A stretch of DNA of 64,000 nt from Paenimyroides aestuarii (lineage in GTDB: Bacteria > Bacteroidota > Bacteroidia > Flavobacteriales > Flavobacteriaceae). Made by a program: the position numbers and the translations under genes. Below are positions 44,014 to 53,682 of the stretch, one piece after another. Below the pieces are notes generated by a model, which worked only from the letters and a program-made list of their open reading frames with translations, had not been told where the DNA came from and made no database searches. The DNA lies in contig NZ_CP102382.1 of the NCBI RefSeq assembly GCF_024628805.1, forward strand, positions 620,001 to 684,000, written 5' to 3'. Positions within the stretch are counted from its first letter, which is position 1. Each line of letters opens with the position of its first letter.

Positions 44014-44739
44014 ATGATTAAAAAAATCAATTGGTTCGATGTATTTTTGGCGTTTGTAATTGCCGCCTTGTTTGCTTTGGTAGCCTTTGCTAACAACAGA
44101 AACAACGCACGCTACATTGAACAGATTGATGTGAAACTGTTAAGTTCTAACAATCACTTTATTACGCAAGAAATGGTGAAAAACGCAATAGTTCAAACCT
44201 TTCCTCGCGATTCAAAAATAATAAACAGTGAATTGAACTTAAACAGCATAGAAAACAAGCTGAACAAACACCCAATGATTGCAAAATCGGAAGTTTTTGT
44301 TGATGTAGATGGCAAATTACATGCACAAGTAACCCAAAAAACAGCCATGGCAAGGGTTATAAACGGCACTCAATCATACTATATTGATGAAAATGGAGAT
44401 AAAATGCCCTTGTCGCAGCAATTCAGCGCACATGTACCGGTGGTATATGGAACGCTGAACCCAAAAAACAAAGCTGCCTTTGCCAAAATGCTGAATCAAA
44501 TAAATGAGGATGCATTTCTAAAAACAGCCATCACAGGCATTAAAATAAATAACGACCAATCGCTTATTTTTACGGTACGCGATTACAATTATTTGATAGA
44601 ATTTGGGCATTTAAAAGAAATTGAAAAAAAGTTTGACAATTACAAAGCTTTTGTACATTACTCAAAAAACGACACCCTTATTGGGCATTACAAAAACGTT
44701 AATTTACGATTTACAGAGCAAGTAGTTTGCACGAAATAA
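44014..44739 (+). CDS. ftsQ: Cell-division protein FtsQ
   Basis: 241 aa. Short cytoplasmic part, one transmembrane helix (about 8-28, VFLAFVIAALFALVAFANN), then a POTRA-like and beta domain (about 35-235). Divergent sequence, supported by position between murC and ftsA. Confidence 0.88.
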   Translation: MIKKINWFDVFLAFVIAALFALVAFANNRNNARYIEQIDVKLLSSNNHFITQEMVKNAIVQTFPRDSKIINSELNLNSIENKLNKHPMIAKSEVFVDVDGKLHAQVTQKTAMARVINGTQSYYIDENGDKMPLSQQFSAHVPVVYGTLNPKNKAAFAKMLNQINEDAFLKTAITGIKINNDQSLIFTVRDYNYLIEFGHLKEIEKKFDNYKAFVHYSKNDTLIGHYKNVNLRFTEQVVCTK

Positions 44740-44745
44740 AAGGAT

Positions 44746-46164
44746 ATGAATAAAGAAAACATTGCAGTAGGATTAGATATTGGAACAACAAAAATTGTTG
44801 CAATGGTAGGTAAAAGAAACGAGTACGGAAAACTCGAAATTCTTGGTATTGGTAACGCAAAAAGTTTAGGTGTAAAACGTGGTGTGGTTAACAATATAAC
44901 GCAAACCATACAATCAATTCAACATGCGGTGGCACAAGCATCAGCAGAATCGGGGTGCAAAATAAACGATGTGGTTTTAGGAATTGCTGGGCAACACATT
45001 CGCAGTATTCACCACCAAGAATACATCACGCGTGACAAACCCGATACAGTGATTTCAGAATTAGACATCGACAAACTTATTGCACAAGTTCAAAAATTAA
45101 ACATGCTACCCGGTGAAGAAATCATTCATGTACTTCCACAAGAATTCAAAGTAGATGAAGAAGGCGGCATAAAAGAACCCATTGGTATGTATGGCCGCCG
45201 ATTAGAAGCAAGTTTCCATGTGGTGGTTGGTCAATCTGCATCGATCCGAAATGCGGGCAGATGCGTGAAAGACTCTGGATTAGAACTCTCGGGTTTAACG
45301 TTAGAACCTTTGGCTTCATCAGACGCCGTTTTAAGCCAAGAAGAAAAAGAAGCAGGTGTGGCATTGATTGATATTGGTGGCGGAACAACCGATTTAGCCA
45401 TTTTTAAAGATGGAATCATTCGCCATACAGCGGTAATTCCTTTTGGTGGAAATGTCATCACTGAAGATATTAAAGAAGGTTGTTCGATCATTGAAAAACA
45501 AGCCGAACAATTAAAAATACGTTTTGGATCAGCTTGGCCCGGAGAAAACAAAGAAAACGAAATTGTTTCAATACCCGGATTAAGAGGTCAGGAAGCAAAA
45601 GAAATTTCATTAAAAAACCTGTCTAAAATCATTCACGCCCGTGTGGTAGAAATCATTGACATGGTTTTCTCTGAAATAAAAGCCTATGGATACGACAATC
45701 CACGCAAAAAATTAATTGCAGGAATTGTATTAACAGGTGGCGGATCAGAACTAAAACATATTAAACAATTAGTAGAATACATCACTGGAATAGACACGCG
45801 AATTGGCTATCCAAACGAACATATTTCAGGCGAATCGGCTAAATTGGTTTCGCGCCCATTATTTGCAACAGCAGTTGGATTGATGATGGAAAGCGACATT
45901 AACAATTCCCGAAGCCGTTTGTATGTGCAAGAGCATCCAGGTGTGAAAATTCAGCCAAAAGCCGAACCTTTCAACAACGCAAACGAAGCAAAAAACACTG
46001 GCATACAAATGAATACCATAACCGATAAACCACAGCATTCAGAACAAGAAACAAATTCTGAAGAACAAAATGATGTGGAACAAGGAACATCGGCCTATAT
46101 TGAAAATCGTTTCCTTGGAAAATTTATAAAGAAGTTTAAAGATTTTATTGATAAAGCAGAATAA
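44746..46164 (+). CDS. ftsA: Cell-division ATPase FtsA
   Basis: 472 aa. Actin-fold motifs VGLDIGTTKIVAMVG, ALIDIGGGTTDLAIF and GIVLTGGGSELKHI. A long acidic linker (about 405-455) precedes a C-terminal amphipathic helix (FLGKFIKKFKDFIDKAE), the membrane-targeting sequence that tethers FtsZ. Confidence 0.95.
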   Translation: MNKENIAVGLDIGTTKIVAMVGKRNEYGKLEILGIGNAKSLGVKRGVVNNITQTIQSIQHAVAQASAESGCKINDVVLGIAGQHIRSIHHQEYITRDKPDTVISELDIDKLIAQVQKLNMLPGEEIIHVLPQEFKVDEEGGIKEPIGMYGRRLEASFHVVVGQSASIRNAGRCVKDSGLELSGLTLEPLASSDAVLSQEEKEAGVALIDIGGGTTDLAIFKDGIIRHTAVIPFGGNVITEDIKEGCSIIEKQAEQLKIRFGSAWPGENKENEIVSIPGLRGQEAKEISLKNLSKIIHARVVEIIDMVFSEIKAYGYDNPRKKLIAGIVLTGGGSELKHIKQLVEYITGIDTRIGYPNEHISGESAKLVSRPLFATAVGLMMESDINNSRSRLYVQEHPGVKIQPKAEPFNNANEAKNTGIQMNTITDKPQHSEQETNSEEQNDVEQGTSAYIENRFLGKFIKKFKDFIDKAE

Positions 46165-46183
46165 AAAGAAAGCACCAAAGTAT

Positions 46184-48175
46184 ATGGATCAAGTTTTTGA
46201 AAATTTAGCATTCTCTCCAGATTTGCCAAAAAACAAATCGAATGTAATCAAAGTAATTGGAGTTGGTGGTGGTGGTAGCAACGCCATAAACCACATGTAT
46301 AATCAAGGTATTAACGGAGTTGACTTTGTAGTGTGCAATACCGATGCGCAAGCATTGAACAACAGTCCCGTGCCAATTAAAATTCAGTTAGGTTTAACCT
46401 TAACAGAAGGTTTAGGTGCAGGTGCAAATCCTGAAGTGGGTCAGCAGTCAGCCTTGGAAAGTATCGAAGAGATTGAGCAAATTTTAGATACCAATACCAA
46501 GATGGTATTTATCACAGCCGGAATGGGCGGTGGTACCGGAACAGGAGCAGCACCCGTTATTGCACAATTGGCAAAAGACCGCGACATTTTAACTGTTGGT
46601 ATTGTAACAATCCCTTTTCAATTTGAAGGAAAAGTACGCCAAGAACAAGCCCTACGAGGAGTGGAGAACCTACGCAAGAACGTAGATTCGTTGATCGTAA
46701 TTAACAATAACAAATTACGCGAAGTTTACGGAAACCTTGGCTTTAAGGCTGGTTTCTCTAAAGCAGATGAAGTTTTAGCAACTGCTTCGCGCGGAATTGC
46801 AGAAGTAATTACACACCATTACACACAAAATATCGACTTAAAAGATGCAAAAACCGTATTGTCTAATTCGGGTACAGCAATCATGGGGTCGGCAGAAGCA
46901 AGTGGAGAAAACCGTGCAAAGGAAGCAATTGTTAGTGCTTTAGATTCTCCGTTATTAAACGATAATAAAATTACTGGAGCTAAAAATGTATTGTTGTTGA
47001 TTGTCTCTGGTGAAAATGAAATCACGATTGATGAAATTGGAGAAATCAATGACCACATTCAAATGGAAGCTGGTCACAACGCAAATATTATTATGGGTGT
47101 TGGTGAAGATCCAAATTTAGGTGATGCCATTTCGGTAACAATCATTGCTACGGGGTTTAATGTAGAACAACAAAAATTGATTGTTAACGCAAACGACGAA
47201 AACAAGAATAAAATCATTCACCATTTGGGCGAAGAACAAAAAGCTACGGCAGATTTGTTGGGAAACCAAGCGCCTGTGTTTAGCAACACGCCATCGCCAG
47301 AGCAACCGTTGCAAAGCAATCCCACATTTTCATCGGCTCCTAAAATCGTTTACAATTTAGACGATGACATGGGAAACCAACAAAATGATATTGAAAAAAA
47401 AACAATAGTTCAAACTCAAACCTCTAATTCAGTTGAAAATCACGCTGCGGTTGCCTCACCGAGCAATCAAATTACTGCACAGCAACCACAGCCAGTTCAA
47501 CCAGAAGCAGAGGCAGCTCAAAATGTTGTAAAAACAGTAGATATTCGTAATATTGTTGTAAACGAACCAACGTTTGTAATTGTGAAACCAAAACAAGTTG
47601 CTACTGAAACGCAAGCAATTACAAATGAGCAATTTAGTTTCGATTTACAGCAACAGCAAGATGCATTTGAATCGAACCAACAAGAATTTTCGTTTGAAAT
47701 ACAAAAACCTGTTGAATCTGCCCCTCAAAATAAGAGCGATGAAAACGAAATCATTCGTTATGATTTAAGTGATTATATGGAAGTGGAAGACCAACTTTTA
47801 GGTTCAAAACAAACCGAAGAACCAGTGAGAGAAGAGGATGCATTCTCATTTACTGTTCGCACGGAAGAGCCATCTGTAACACCAACGAGAGTGATTGTTG
47901 ATGAAAATGCATCGCCAATGGAAACCTCTATTAACGATATTTTGCGCGAGCGTGCAGAAGAACGTAAACGCAAAATGAAAGAGTTTAACCATAAATTTAA
48001 TACAGCGAGCAACCAAATAAACGATTTGGAAAAAGAGCCGGCATACAAAAGAATGGGAGTAGATTTAACTCAAAACCCTGCAAACAATGTTTCTAGAACT
48101 TCGGTTTCATCAGACAGAAACAATGATGTGCAATTGCGCTCAAACAACTCGTTTTTGCACGATAATGTTGACTAA
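46184..48175 (+). CDS. ftsZ: Cell-division tubulin FtsZ with an extended C-terminal linker
   Basis: 663 aa from the ATG at 46184 ([10 protein letters not shown]); the in-frame upstream start at 46148 would overlap ftsA and adds 12 lysine-rich residues. GTP-binding [13 protein letters not shown] (about 26-38) and tubulin signature [10 protein letters not shown] at 115-124. After the core (about 335) comes a Gln/Glu-rich disordered linker of about 300 residues; core FtsZ proteins are often near 380 aa, but long forms occur in flavobacteria. Last gene of the dcw operon. Confidence 0.96.
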   Translation: MDQVFENLAFSPDLPKNKSNVIKVIGVGGGGSNAINHMYNQGINGVDFVVCNTDAQALNNSPVPIKIQLGLTLTEGLGAGANPEVGQQSALESIEEIEQILDTNTKMVFITAGMGGGTGTGAAPVIAQLAKDRDILTVGIVTIPFQFEGKVRQEQALRGVENLRKNVDSLIVINNNKLREVYGNLGFKAGFSKADEVLATASRGIAEVITHHYTQNIDLKDAKTVLSNSGTAIMGSAEASGENRAKEAIVSALDSPLLNDNKITGAKNVLLLIVSGENEITIDEIGEINDHIQMEAGHNANIIMGVGEDPNLGDAISVTIIATGFNVEQQKLIVNANDENKNKIIHHLGEEQKATADLLGNQAPVFSNTPSPEQPLQSNPTFSSAPKIVYNLDDDMGNQQNDIEKKTIVQTQTSNSVENHAAVASPSNQITAQQPQPVQPEAEAAQNVVKTVDIRNIVVNEPTFVIVKPKQVATETQAITNEQFSFDLQQQQDAFESNQQEFSFEIQKPVESAPQNKSDENEIIRYDLSDYMEVEDQLLGSKQTEEPVREEDAFSFTVRTEEPSVTPTRVIVDENASPMETSINDILRERAEERKRKMKEFNHKFNTASNQINDLEKEPAYKRMGVDLTQNPANNVSRTSVSSDRNNDVQLRSNNSFLHDNVD

Positions 48176-48199
48176 TTAAATTAGGATTATATTTACCTC

Positions 48200-48236
48200 A
48201 ACCTCAAAAAGAGTCGTTCTTTTTGAGGTTTTTTTT
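48200..48236 (+). terminator. Terminator of the dcw operon
   Basis: The 11-bp stem AACCTCAAAAA/TTTTTGAGGTT with a 9-nt loop is followed by six Ts. Confidence 0.92.
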
Positions 48237-48239
48237 CAT

Positions 48240-48247
48240 TATATTTG
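48240..48247 (+). promoter_or_regulatory. -7 element TATATTTG of yqeY
   Basis: Exact TAnnTTTG match 21 nt before the ATG at 48269, directly after the dcw terminator; a TTTTTG at 48220-48225 overlaps the hairpin. Confidence 0.65.
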
Positions 48248-48268
48248 CAGCTATTAAATACAATCAAG

Positions 48269-48718
48269 ATGAGCTTACAAACAAATATAACTGCCGCTTT
48301 AAAAGAAGCAATGAAAGCAAAAGACCAAGTAGCTTTAGAATCATTGCGCGCTATAAAATCAGAACTTTTATTAGCCCAAACATCCGGATCCGATACAGCA
48401 TTTACAGAAGCCGACGAAATAAAACTACTTCAAAAATTAGTGAAACAACGCAAAGATGCTGCGGCAATTTTTATCGAACAAAACCGCACCGATTTAGCTG
48501 AACCCGAATTGGCACAAGCTGCTATTATAGAGCAATTTTTACCTGCACAGCTATCAGAAAGCGAAGTAGAAGCAGTGGTAAAAAGTATTATAGCAGAAGG
48601 CAACTTTAGTGGAATGGCAGCAATGGGACAAGTAATGGGCTTGGCAAATGCTAAATTAGCAGGATCAGCCGATGGAAAAACCATATCAACGATCGTTAAA
48701 AAGCTATTAACAGCTTAG
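48269..48718 (+). CDS. GatB/YqeY-domain protein
   Basis: 149 aa from the ATG at 48269 (MSLQTNITAALKEAMKAKD); an upstream in-frame ATG lies inside the promoter. LRAIKSELL and the C-terminal GMAAMGQVMGLANAKLAG motif match YqeY. Related to the tail domain of the GatB amidotransferase subunit; may bind tRNA. Confidence 0.9.
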   Translation: MSLQTNITAALKEAMKAKDQVALESLRAIKSELLLAQTSGSDTAFTEADEIKLLQKLVKQRKDAAAIFIEQNRTDLAEPELAQAAIIEQFLPAQLSESEVEAVVKSIIAEGNFSGMAAMGQVMGLANAKLAGSADGKTISTIVKKLLTA

Positions 48719-48730
48719 TTTTGATCACAA

Positions 48731-48802
48731 GTCTTCGTAGTTCAAAGGATAGAATGTCAGATTCCGGTTCTGATGATGTGGGTTCGAATCCCGCCGAGGA
48801 CA
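48731..48802 (+). tRNA. tRNA-Arg (anticodon CCG)
   Basis: Cloverleaf folds by hand: acceptor GTCTTCG (48731-48737) pairs with CGAGGAC (48795-48801) with one G-U; D stem GTTC/GAAT; anticodon stem TCAGA/TCTGA with loop TTCCGGT (anticodon 48764-48766); T arm GTGGG-TTCGAAT-CCCGC; discriminator A. CCA is not encoded. Reads CGG. Confidence 0.95.
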
Positions 48803-48831
48803 CTTTTTTTCAAAGAAATTCACAAAAAACA

Positions 48832-48857
48832 AAAAACTTAATCTAGATTAAGTTTTT
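48832..48857. repeat. 26-bp perfect palindrome downstream of tRNA-Arg
   Basis: Two 13-nt half-sites (AAAAACTTAATCT and its complement) meet without a loop around TCTAGA. It could be the tRNA terminator (A run in, T run out) or a dimeric protein binding site. Confidence 0.7.
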
Positions 48858-48873
48858 AAATGCCAACACTGCC

Positions 48874-48950
48874 TATCTTTGTGGCTCATAAGTGTTTTTT
48901 TTGGTTAATAAGAGAGGGCAAACTAGATTATCTATCTATTGCCCTCTTTT
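48874..48950 (+). ncRNA. Candidate small RNA: promoter plus terminator without reading frame
   Basis: TATCTTTG (48874-48881, exact TAnnTTTG) is followed about 30 nt later by a 9-bp stem AGAGGGCAA/TTGCCCTCT (48913-48921 and 48939-48947) and T-rich sequence. No start codon gives a frame of useful length. A transcript of about 60-65 nt, starting near 48887, is predicted. No known family recognised. Confidence 0.4.
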
Positions 48951-49059
48951 TCTTTTTTAATACTTGTTGATTTTTCATAAATAGGAATACAAACTAAATG
49001 GTTTGTGCTTTATATACTTTCCACCCTGAAACTCATTCCTATAATCAATTAAAAACAGC

Positions 49060-50151
49060 TTACTCCGCATCCAACGCTTGCAACGCAAAGCTTCCTAACC
49101 AATGGCTTCCCATATAATCATCGTTTGATATATTTGGAAAAGCAGCATTAAAATGCTTTTCGGCTATTGGTCTTAAATGATTTAGTTCCGGTAACACTTT
49201 TGCGATTTGAAACAAACAGGTTGCTCTGCTAAAGTTCAAACCGTCTAAATGCACCAAATGCCCGTCGGTTCTATCAGAAACTTTTCCGACTTCTAAATCA
49301 AAGTTCTTATCAAATAATTGTGGTAAGAATTTCTGTAACCACGTTTTATAATCAGTTTGTGGTAATACTTTGCTCATTAACCAAGCTTCTTGCAAACAAG
49401 GCGATAAAAAATCGTGACCGCTTGGTTCATACGCAATTGGGCAGTTTGTGTCGTTCGAGTATAATTCTTTCGCTTTTGCGGTAATCGCGTCTTTTAATTT
49501 GGTGTTACCAACCGTTTGTGCATATTCTAAGCTCAACGCCATTCCAAACGCGGTGTTGTCGTGTGTTCCAGTTCTGATTGGGTAATTCAATTTTGGCAGG
49601 TAGTCCAAATATCTTTCAACAAAAACATTTTCTAACGGTTGCAGTGTTTGATACCATTGTTGTGCTTTCGGGTTGTCTTTCCATGTATATAATTCTTCCT
49701 GCAATTTAAAAAACCATGCCCAACCATAGGTTCTTTCGAAATTTTTATTGTGCGGTTGATCAAAGAATGCTTTTTCTATCGCTACATTTTCATTGGTAAA
49801 TACCTTTGTTAGCAAGTGGTCGATTGTTTTGTCTTGATCTAATTCCGGGAATTGCTTGACCAATTTCACTACCGACCAATATCCGTGTGCCGATGAATGC
49901 CAATCGAAACAACCATAAAAAATGGGACGCAACTGTTTGGGAGATTTCAATTCTTCTGATGAATTTAAAACCTGTCCCAATTTATTTGGATATTCCACTT
50001 CTAAACAATGCAACGGAAGCGCAATGATTTTTTGTGCTTCGGCTAGTTCTAATTTTAATTTAGAATTTTTGTTTATTTCTTCTTTATAAGATGACTTTTT
50101 ACAAGAAAATAAAAGAAAAATAACGATGTAAGTTAAATATTGTATTTTCAT
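49060..50151 (-). CDS. DUF2891 lipoprotein
   Basis: 363 aa. Lipobox IFLLFSCKKSS near residue 17, then a DUF2891 domain with the PIFYGCFDWHSSAHGYWSVV core and many aromatic residues, probably an alpha/alpha-barrel-like fold. Function not established. It begins 2 nt after the stop of the IS-interrupted gene, so it was the second gene of that operon and may now lack its original promoter. Confidence 0.88.
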   Translation of the reverse strand: MKIQYLTYIVIFLLFSCKKSSYKEEINKNSKLKLELAEAQKIIALPLHCLEVEYPNKLGQVLNSSEELKSPKQLRPIFYGCFDWHSSAHGYWSVVKLVKQFPELDQDKTIDHLLTKVFTNENVAIEKAFFDQPHNKNFERTYGWAWFFKLQEELYTWKDNPKAQQWYQTLQPLENVFVERYLDYLPKLNYPIRTGTHDNTAFGMALSLEYAQTVGNTKLKDAITAKAKELYSNDTNCPIAYEPSGHDFLSPCLQEAWLMSKVLPQTDYKTWLQKFLPQLFDKNFDLEVGKVSDRTDGHLVHLDGLNFSRATCLFQIAKVLPELNHLRPIAEKHFNAAFPNISNDDYMGSHWLGSFALQALDAE

Positions 50152-50153
50152 AT

Positions 50154-50583
50154 TTAGTTTAATTTAGATAGATACCACATGGCGCTTTTTATCATTGTTT
50201 CACTATTAAAGTATGCTTTTAATGATTTGTTTGATTTTTTTCCAAACTGCATTTCATTGTTGTATATAAGATAAAAAATCAAATATTTGTGAAACTCATC
50301 AGGCTTGGGAATACCACCTAGATTACTCTCAAAACTTAGTTCATTAGATTTTGTTCGTAAATGAAATGTAAAAGGTGCACCGTCAATTACTGCACTTAAT
50401 ATCTCCGTGAAATTCATTTTAATAGAATCCTTCTCATTAAAATCAATACTTAATATATTTGAGTTAATAATTTGTTGGTATTTGTTTTGAGATATTCCAA
50501 AACTATTTTTAGAAATGTATAAATCCTTGATAACATTAATTTCTTCTTCTGTTAAAGGTAATTCAAATGTTTTTTGAATCGTG
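50154..50583 (-). pseudogene. 3' part of a secreted-protein gene split by the IS30 element
   Basis: 143 codons (from about STIQKTFELPLTEEEINVIK to the YLSKLN end) stay open. The reading frame continues upstream only into the IS terminal repeat (a TTG at 50603 would add seven IS-encoded residues). The 5' part with signal peptide lies beyond the element at 51688-51865. Together they would give a protein of about 200 aa of unknown family. Confidence 0.8.
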
Positions 50584-50586
50584 GAT

Positions 50587-51561
50587 TCAAGTTTTAAATG
50601 CAACTCGTCTATTTTCGTTCATTTTTAGAGCAAAAACTTCGTTAGGCGTTTTGAAACCAAATCTTTTTCGTGGTCTGTTGTTTAAAATATTAATAACTCT
50701 ATTAATTTGATCTTGGGTTATCGATTCAAAGTTAGAACTTTTAGGAAAATATTGTCTTACTAAACCATTTAAATTTTCATTAGCACCTCTTTCCCAACTA
50801 TGATAGGGCTTTGCAAAAAAGTAATCAATTGCGAGCTTTTCTGAGAGTTGCTCGTGGTTGGCAAATTCCTTTCCATTGTCTGATGTAATGGTGTGTAATA
50901 AAGGTTTCCAGTCTTTTAAAAGTTCTATGGTTTGGTTTCTACGGCTTTTGCTTCTTTGCTGTCAATTTTTCCCATAAAAAGTAATCCTGTGGCTCGGTCG
51001 TTAATCGTTAATAGTGCACCTTTATGATCTTTACCAAAACTAAATCTATTTGTCTCCAAATCGTTCTTTTTTCTCCACAATTTGCGGTCGTTTGCTGATA
51101 TCTACCCTATTGGCTATCAAGCCTCTATTGTCTTTTGAACTACCTCTTTTGCGGTATTTTTTACCTTTGGTTCTCAAATGTTTGTATAGGTTGCCACCGG
51201 CTCGCTTATCTTTCCAGATATACTGATAAATACGTTCGTGAGAAACCATTTTTTTTCCTTCTAAAACGGCTCTTCCCACCATTTGCTCTGGACTGAAATC
51301 TTGTGCTAAATACTGTTTTACATTGCTTATAACCTCTGGAGTGAATGTAAGTTTTTTAGGCTTGATTTGATGCCTTTTTTGGGCTTTTCGATGTGCTAAA
51401 CTGGCTTTATAGATGCCGTTTCTGCCATCAGAATTTCTCTTGATTTCTCTGGAAACAACCGATTTGTCTTTCCCGATATAGTCGGCAATTTCAATAATTC
51501 GTTTACCTAAGCTGTGGTAAGTTTCAATTTTGTATCTTTGTTCAAGCGTTAAATGTCCCAT
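50587..51561 (-). pseudogene. IS30-family transposase with several frameshifts
   Basis: The start (MGHLTLEQRYKIETYHSLGK at 51561) carries the family helix-turn-helix. The frame breaks after ERFGD near 51046; the DDE part continues in other frames: GKDHKGALLTINDRATGLLF, then after a second break near 50935 LLHTITSDNGKEFANHEQL and PYHSWERGANENLNGLVRQY, ending VAFKT at 50587. Breaks sit at short homopolymers (AAA, GG). Inactive unless frameshifting rescues it. Confidence 0.85.
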
Positions 51562-51607
51562 CTTTATTTTGTAGTGTCGGAACCACAAAGTAAGGTATTT
51601 TTTCGCC

Positions 51608-51655
51608 AACAGGGGGAACATTTTAGCCCCGCGGGGCTAAAATGTTCCCCCTGTT
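51608..51655. repeat. 48-bp perfect palindrome inside the IS30 element
   Basis: Two 24-nt arms (left arm starts AACAGGGGGAACATTTTAG, centre CCCCGCGGGG) meet with no spacer and no mismatch. It lies between the IS right end and the transposase start. Eight Ts follow on the plus strand, so the RNA would be a strong terminator in the direction antisense to the transposase; in the sense direction it would put a stable hairpin in the leader. Confidence 0.93.
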
Positions 51656-51687
51656 TTTTTTATGATGTTGCATTTATTAGTTGAATC

Positions 51688-51865
51688 TAAGAATAATTAG
51701 TTTATCTATTTTTTCTACTTTATTTTTGGGGATTTTATTGATTTTATGTTCATATCTAAATGGTGATGGTAGATAAACAATGCGTGACTCTAGTACATTT
51801 GCTTTTTGAGAAAATGAAGAAAATGTTTGAAGCAAAAATAAAATTATAATAATAAAACGTTTCAT
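51688..51865 (-). pseudogene. 5' part of the secreted-protein gene split by the IS30 element
   Basis: 59 codons from the ATG at 51865: a signal peptide (MKRFIIIILFLLQTFSSFSQ) followed by NVLESRIVYLPSPFRYEHKI and then the IS end, where four residues and a stop are encoded by the element. The 3' part is at 50154-50583. The IS1182 element ends 19 nt upstream of this ATG and has displaced its promoter. Confidence 0.8.
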
Positions 51866-51884
51866 ATAAACTGTCTATTAAAAA

Positions 51885-53677
51885 AAAGAGGCTGTCCAAA
51901 AAGGGCAGTCTTTTTTTTATGCGGCTAATTTTTGATAGTGAAAATTTTGATGATTATTTTTAGTTGAAGAAAATTCTTGATGCTTAAAAATGAAAATTTC
52001 AATTTCAAAAATCATTTTTGAACCTCGTTTTGCGGTTTTTACAACAATTTTCTTAGAAGTCGCTCCTTTAGCCACCATTTTTCTAAAATTATGTCCAAGA
52101 GCCATCAGTAGAAATTCTAATTCTACTTTTTCTAATCCTTTGAATGTAAATCTGTTAAATTTATTATTGCTTTTGAGTTGACCAAAGACAGCTTCTACTT
52201 CTATCGGGCGTTTGCTTCGGTGTTTTAAACCTTCTTCGCTAGTTAATAATGTTTTAGCCTTGTGTTTTAATTCATTTAATCGGTGGTTGACTTCTATTTT
52301 TCGGTTGCCTTTTGCATTGAAACATTCCCCTCGAAGCGGACAATTGTTGCAGTTTTTAGCTTGATAATAAGACACTTGCGATTCGTATCCGTTGCTCGAA
52401 ATTCGTTTGCCTTTGCCTATATTTTCCATTCGTTGACCCATCGGACAAACGTAAAAATCTTGTTCTTGGTTATAGAATAAATTCTGAACCAAAAACGGAT
52501 TGTTTTCCATCTTCTTTTTCTGTTCTGCATGAAAATAATTATACTTCACATACGCTGTAACGCTCTTATTTTCAAGCATTTCGTAATTCTCCTCACTTCC
52601 GTATCCTGCATCGGCAACCACTTCTTGCTTTGTTTTTTGTAAGCATTTTCAAAACCTTCCAAATGAGATTCTAAAGTGGTGGTGTCACCAGGTTTTTGAT
52701 GGATAGAGATGTGTGTAATAAACTGGTTTTCAGTTGAAATCTGCGTATTATAAGCCGGTTTAAGCTGTCCGTTTTTCATGTGATCTTCCTTCATCCGCAT
52801 AAAAGTAGCGTCGGGGTCGGTTTTGCTGTAAGAATTCCTATCGCCTAAAGTTTCTAGGTCTTTTTCGTATTTTTCTAATTTTGGAAGATGCTCATCCTGA
52901 AGTTTTTGTAGCTCTTTTGCCTGTTTTTTGGTAGGTCTTTTTAGTTTTTTGTTCAATTCAGATAACTTCTCTTTTAGTTCTTCGGAATTGATTTTTTTGG
53001 GCAGTTCTTCCTTGTTAAGTTCTTGATTATCTGATTGAATACTGTTTTCAATATCTGAAAGAATCGTATTGATTTTAACTTCTAATTTTTCTTTGTACTT
53101 TTCCACAGAACCCCGCCAAACGAAGGTGTATTATTGGATTTTGCCTCTATTTTTGTGCCGTCAATATACTGAATATCAAGGCTGATGTAGCCCAATTCTA
53201 CCAGCATTTTCACCCACTTCGGCAAACAAATCTTTGATTTTCTCCTTCAAAATTTTCCCTCTAAATTCGTTGATGGTTCTAAAATTTGGCGTAGAATTTC
53301 CCGAAATGTACATAAAATGAATGTTTTCGGTAAGGGCTTTGGCGATTTTTCTACACGAATAAATGTTGGACAAATAGCTGTAAAACAACACTTTAATCAT
53401 CATTCTCGGATGATATGCAGAGCAACCTCCGCCTAAGTAAAGATTTGTAATATCGCTGATATCCAATTGATTAACCACCGAATCCACCAACCGAACGGGG
53501 TGGTCTTCTGGAATCAAATCAAAAATATTGATAGGGAAAAGTTCTGGAGAGTTGCCTGTTTGATTTTTAAATGTTACCTTAGCCATAGTTGGGTTTTTTG
53601 TTCAACTCTAAAATACGAATTTTTTAGAGAAAACACAACAAAAAAAGGGCTGCCCAAACTTTTTGGACAGCCTCTTT
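51885..53677 (-). mobile_element. IS1182-family insertion sequence, 1793 bp, decayed
   Basis: Perfect 19-bp terminal inverted repeats at 51885-51903 (AAAGAGGCTGTCCAAAAAG) and 53659-53677. A transposase on the minus strand is broken into three frames. The element lies between the GNAT gene and the signal-peptide part of the split gene. No target duplication could be recognised. Confidence 0.92.
51917..53586 (-). pseudogene. IS1182-family transposase broken by three frameshifts
   Basis: N-terminal piece 53586-53176 (DUF772-type: LFPINIFDLIPEDHPVRLVD, AYHPRMMIKVLFYSYLSNIY), middle piece to 52546 (coiled coil, then [20 protein letters not shown]), C-terminal piece 52621-51917 ([43 protein letters not shown]). 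The breaks are one extra G near 53206 and single lost A residues near 53130 and 52620, all in homopolymers. Correcting these restores one protein of about 555 aa. Confidence 0.9.
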
Positions 53678-53682
53678 GTATG

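Larger units (their letters stand above)
50584..51687 (-). mobile_element. IS30-family insertion sequence, 1104 bp, decayed
   Basis: Terminal inverted repeats of 21 bp at 50584-50604 and 51667-51687 match at 18 of 21 positions (inner GTTGCATTTA, outer TTGAATC). One frameshifted transposase fills the element on the minus strand. It splits a secreted-protein gene. The remaining host bases put the halves back in frame if a 2-bp target duplication is removed, consistent with the 2-3 bp known for IS30; the duplicated bases themselves are not cleanly visible. Confidence 0.85.

Noticed and set aside
31543..48175. Absence of murF and ddl from the dcw cluster as a defect
   Set aside because: These genes may simply be located elsewhere in the chromosome; the window cannot show a real loss.
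50154..50603. Complete 149-aa gene starting with TTG at 50603
   Set aside because: The first seven codons are inside the IS30 terminal repeat; the real N-terminus with signal peptide is on the other side of the element.
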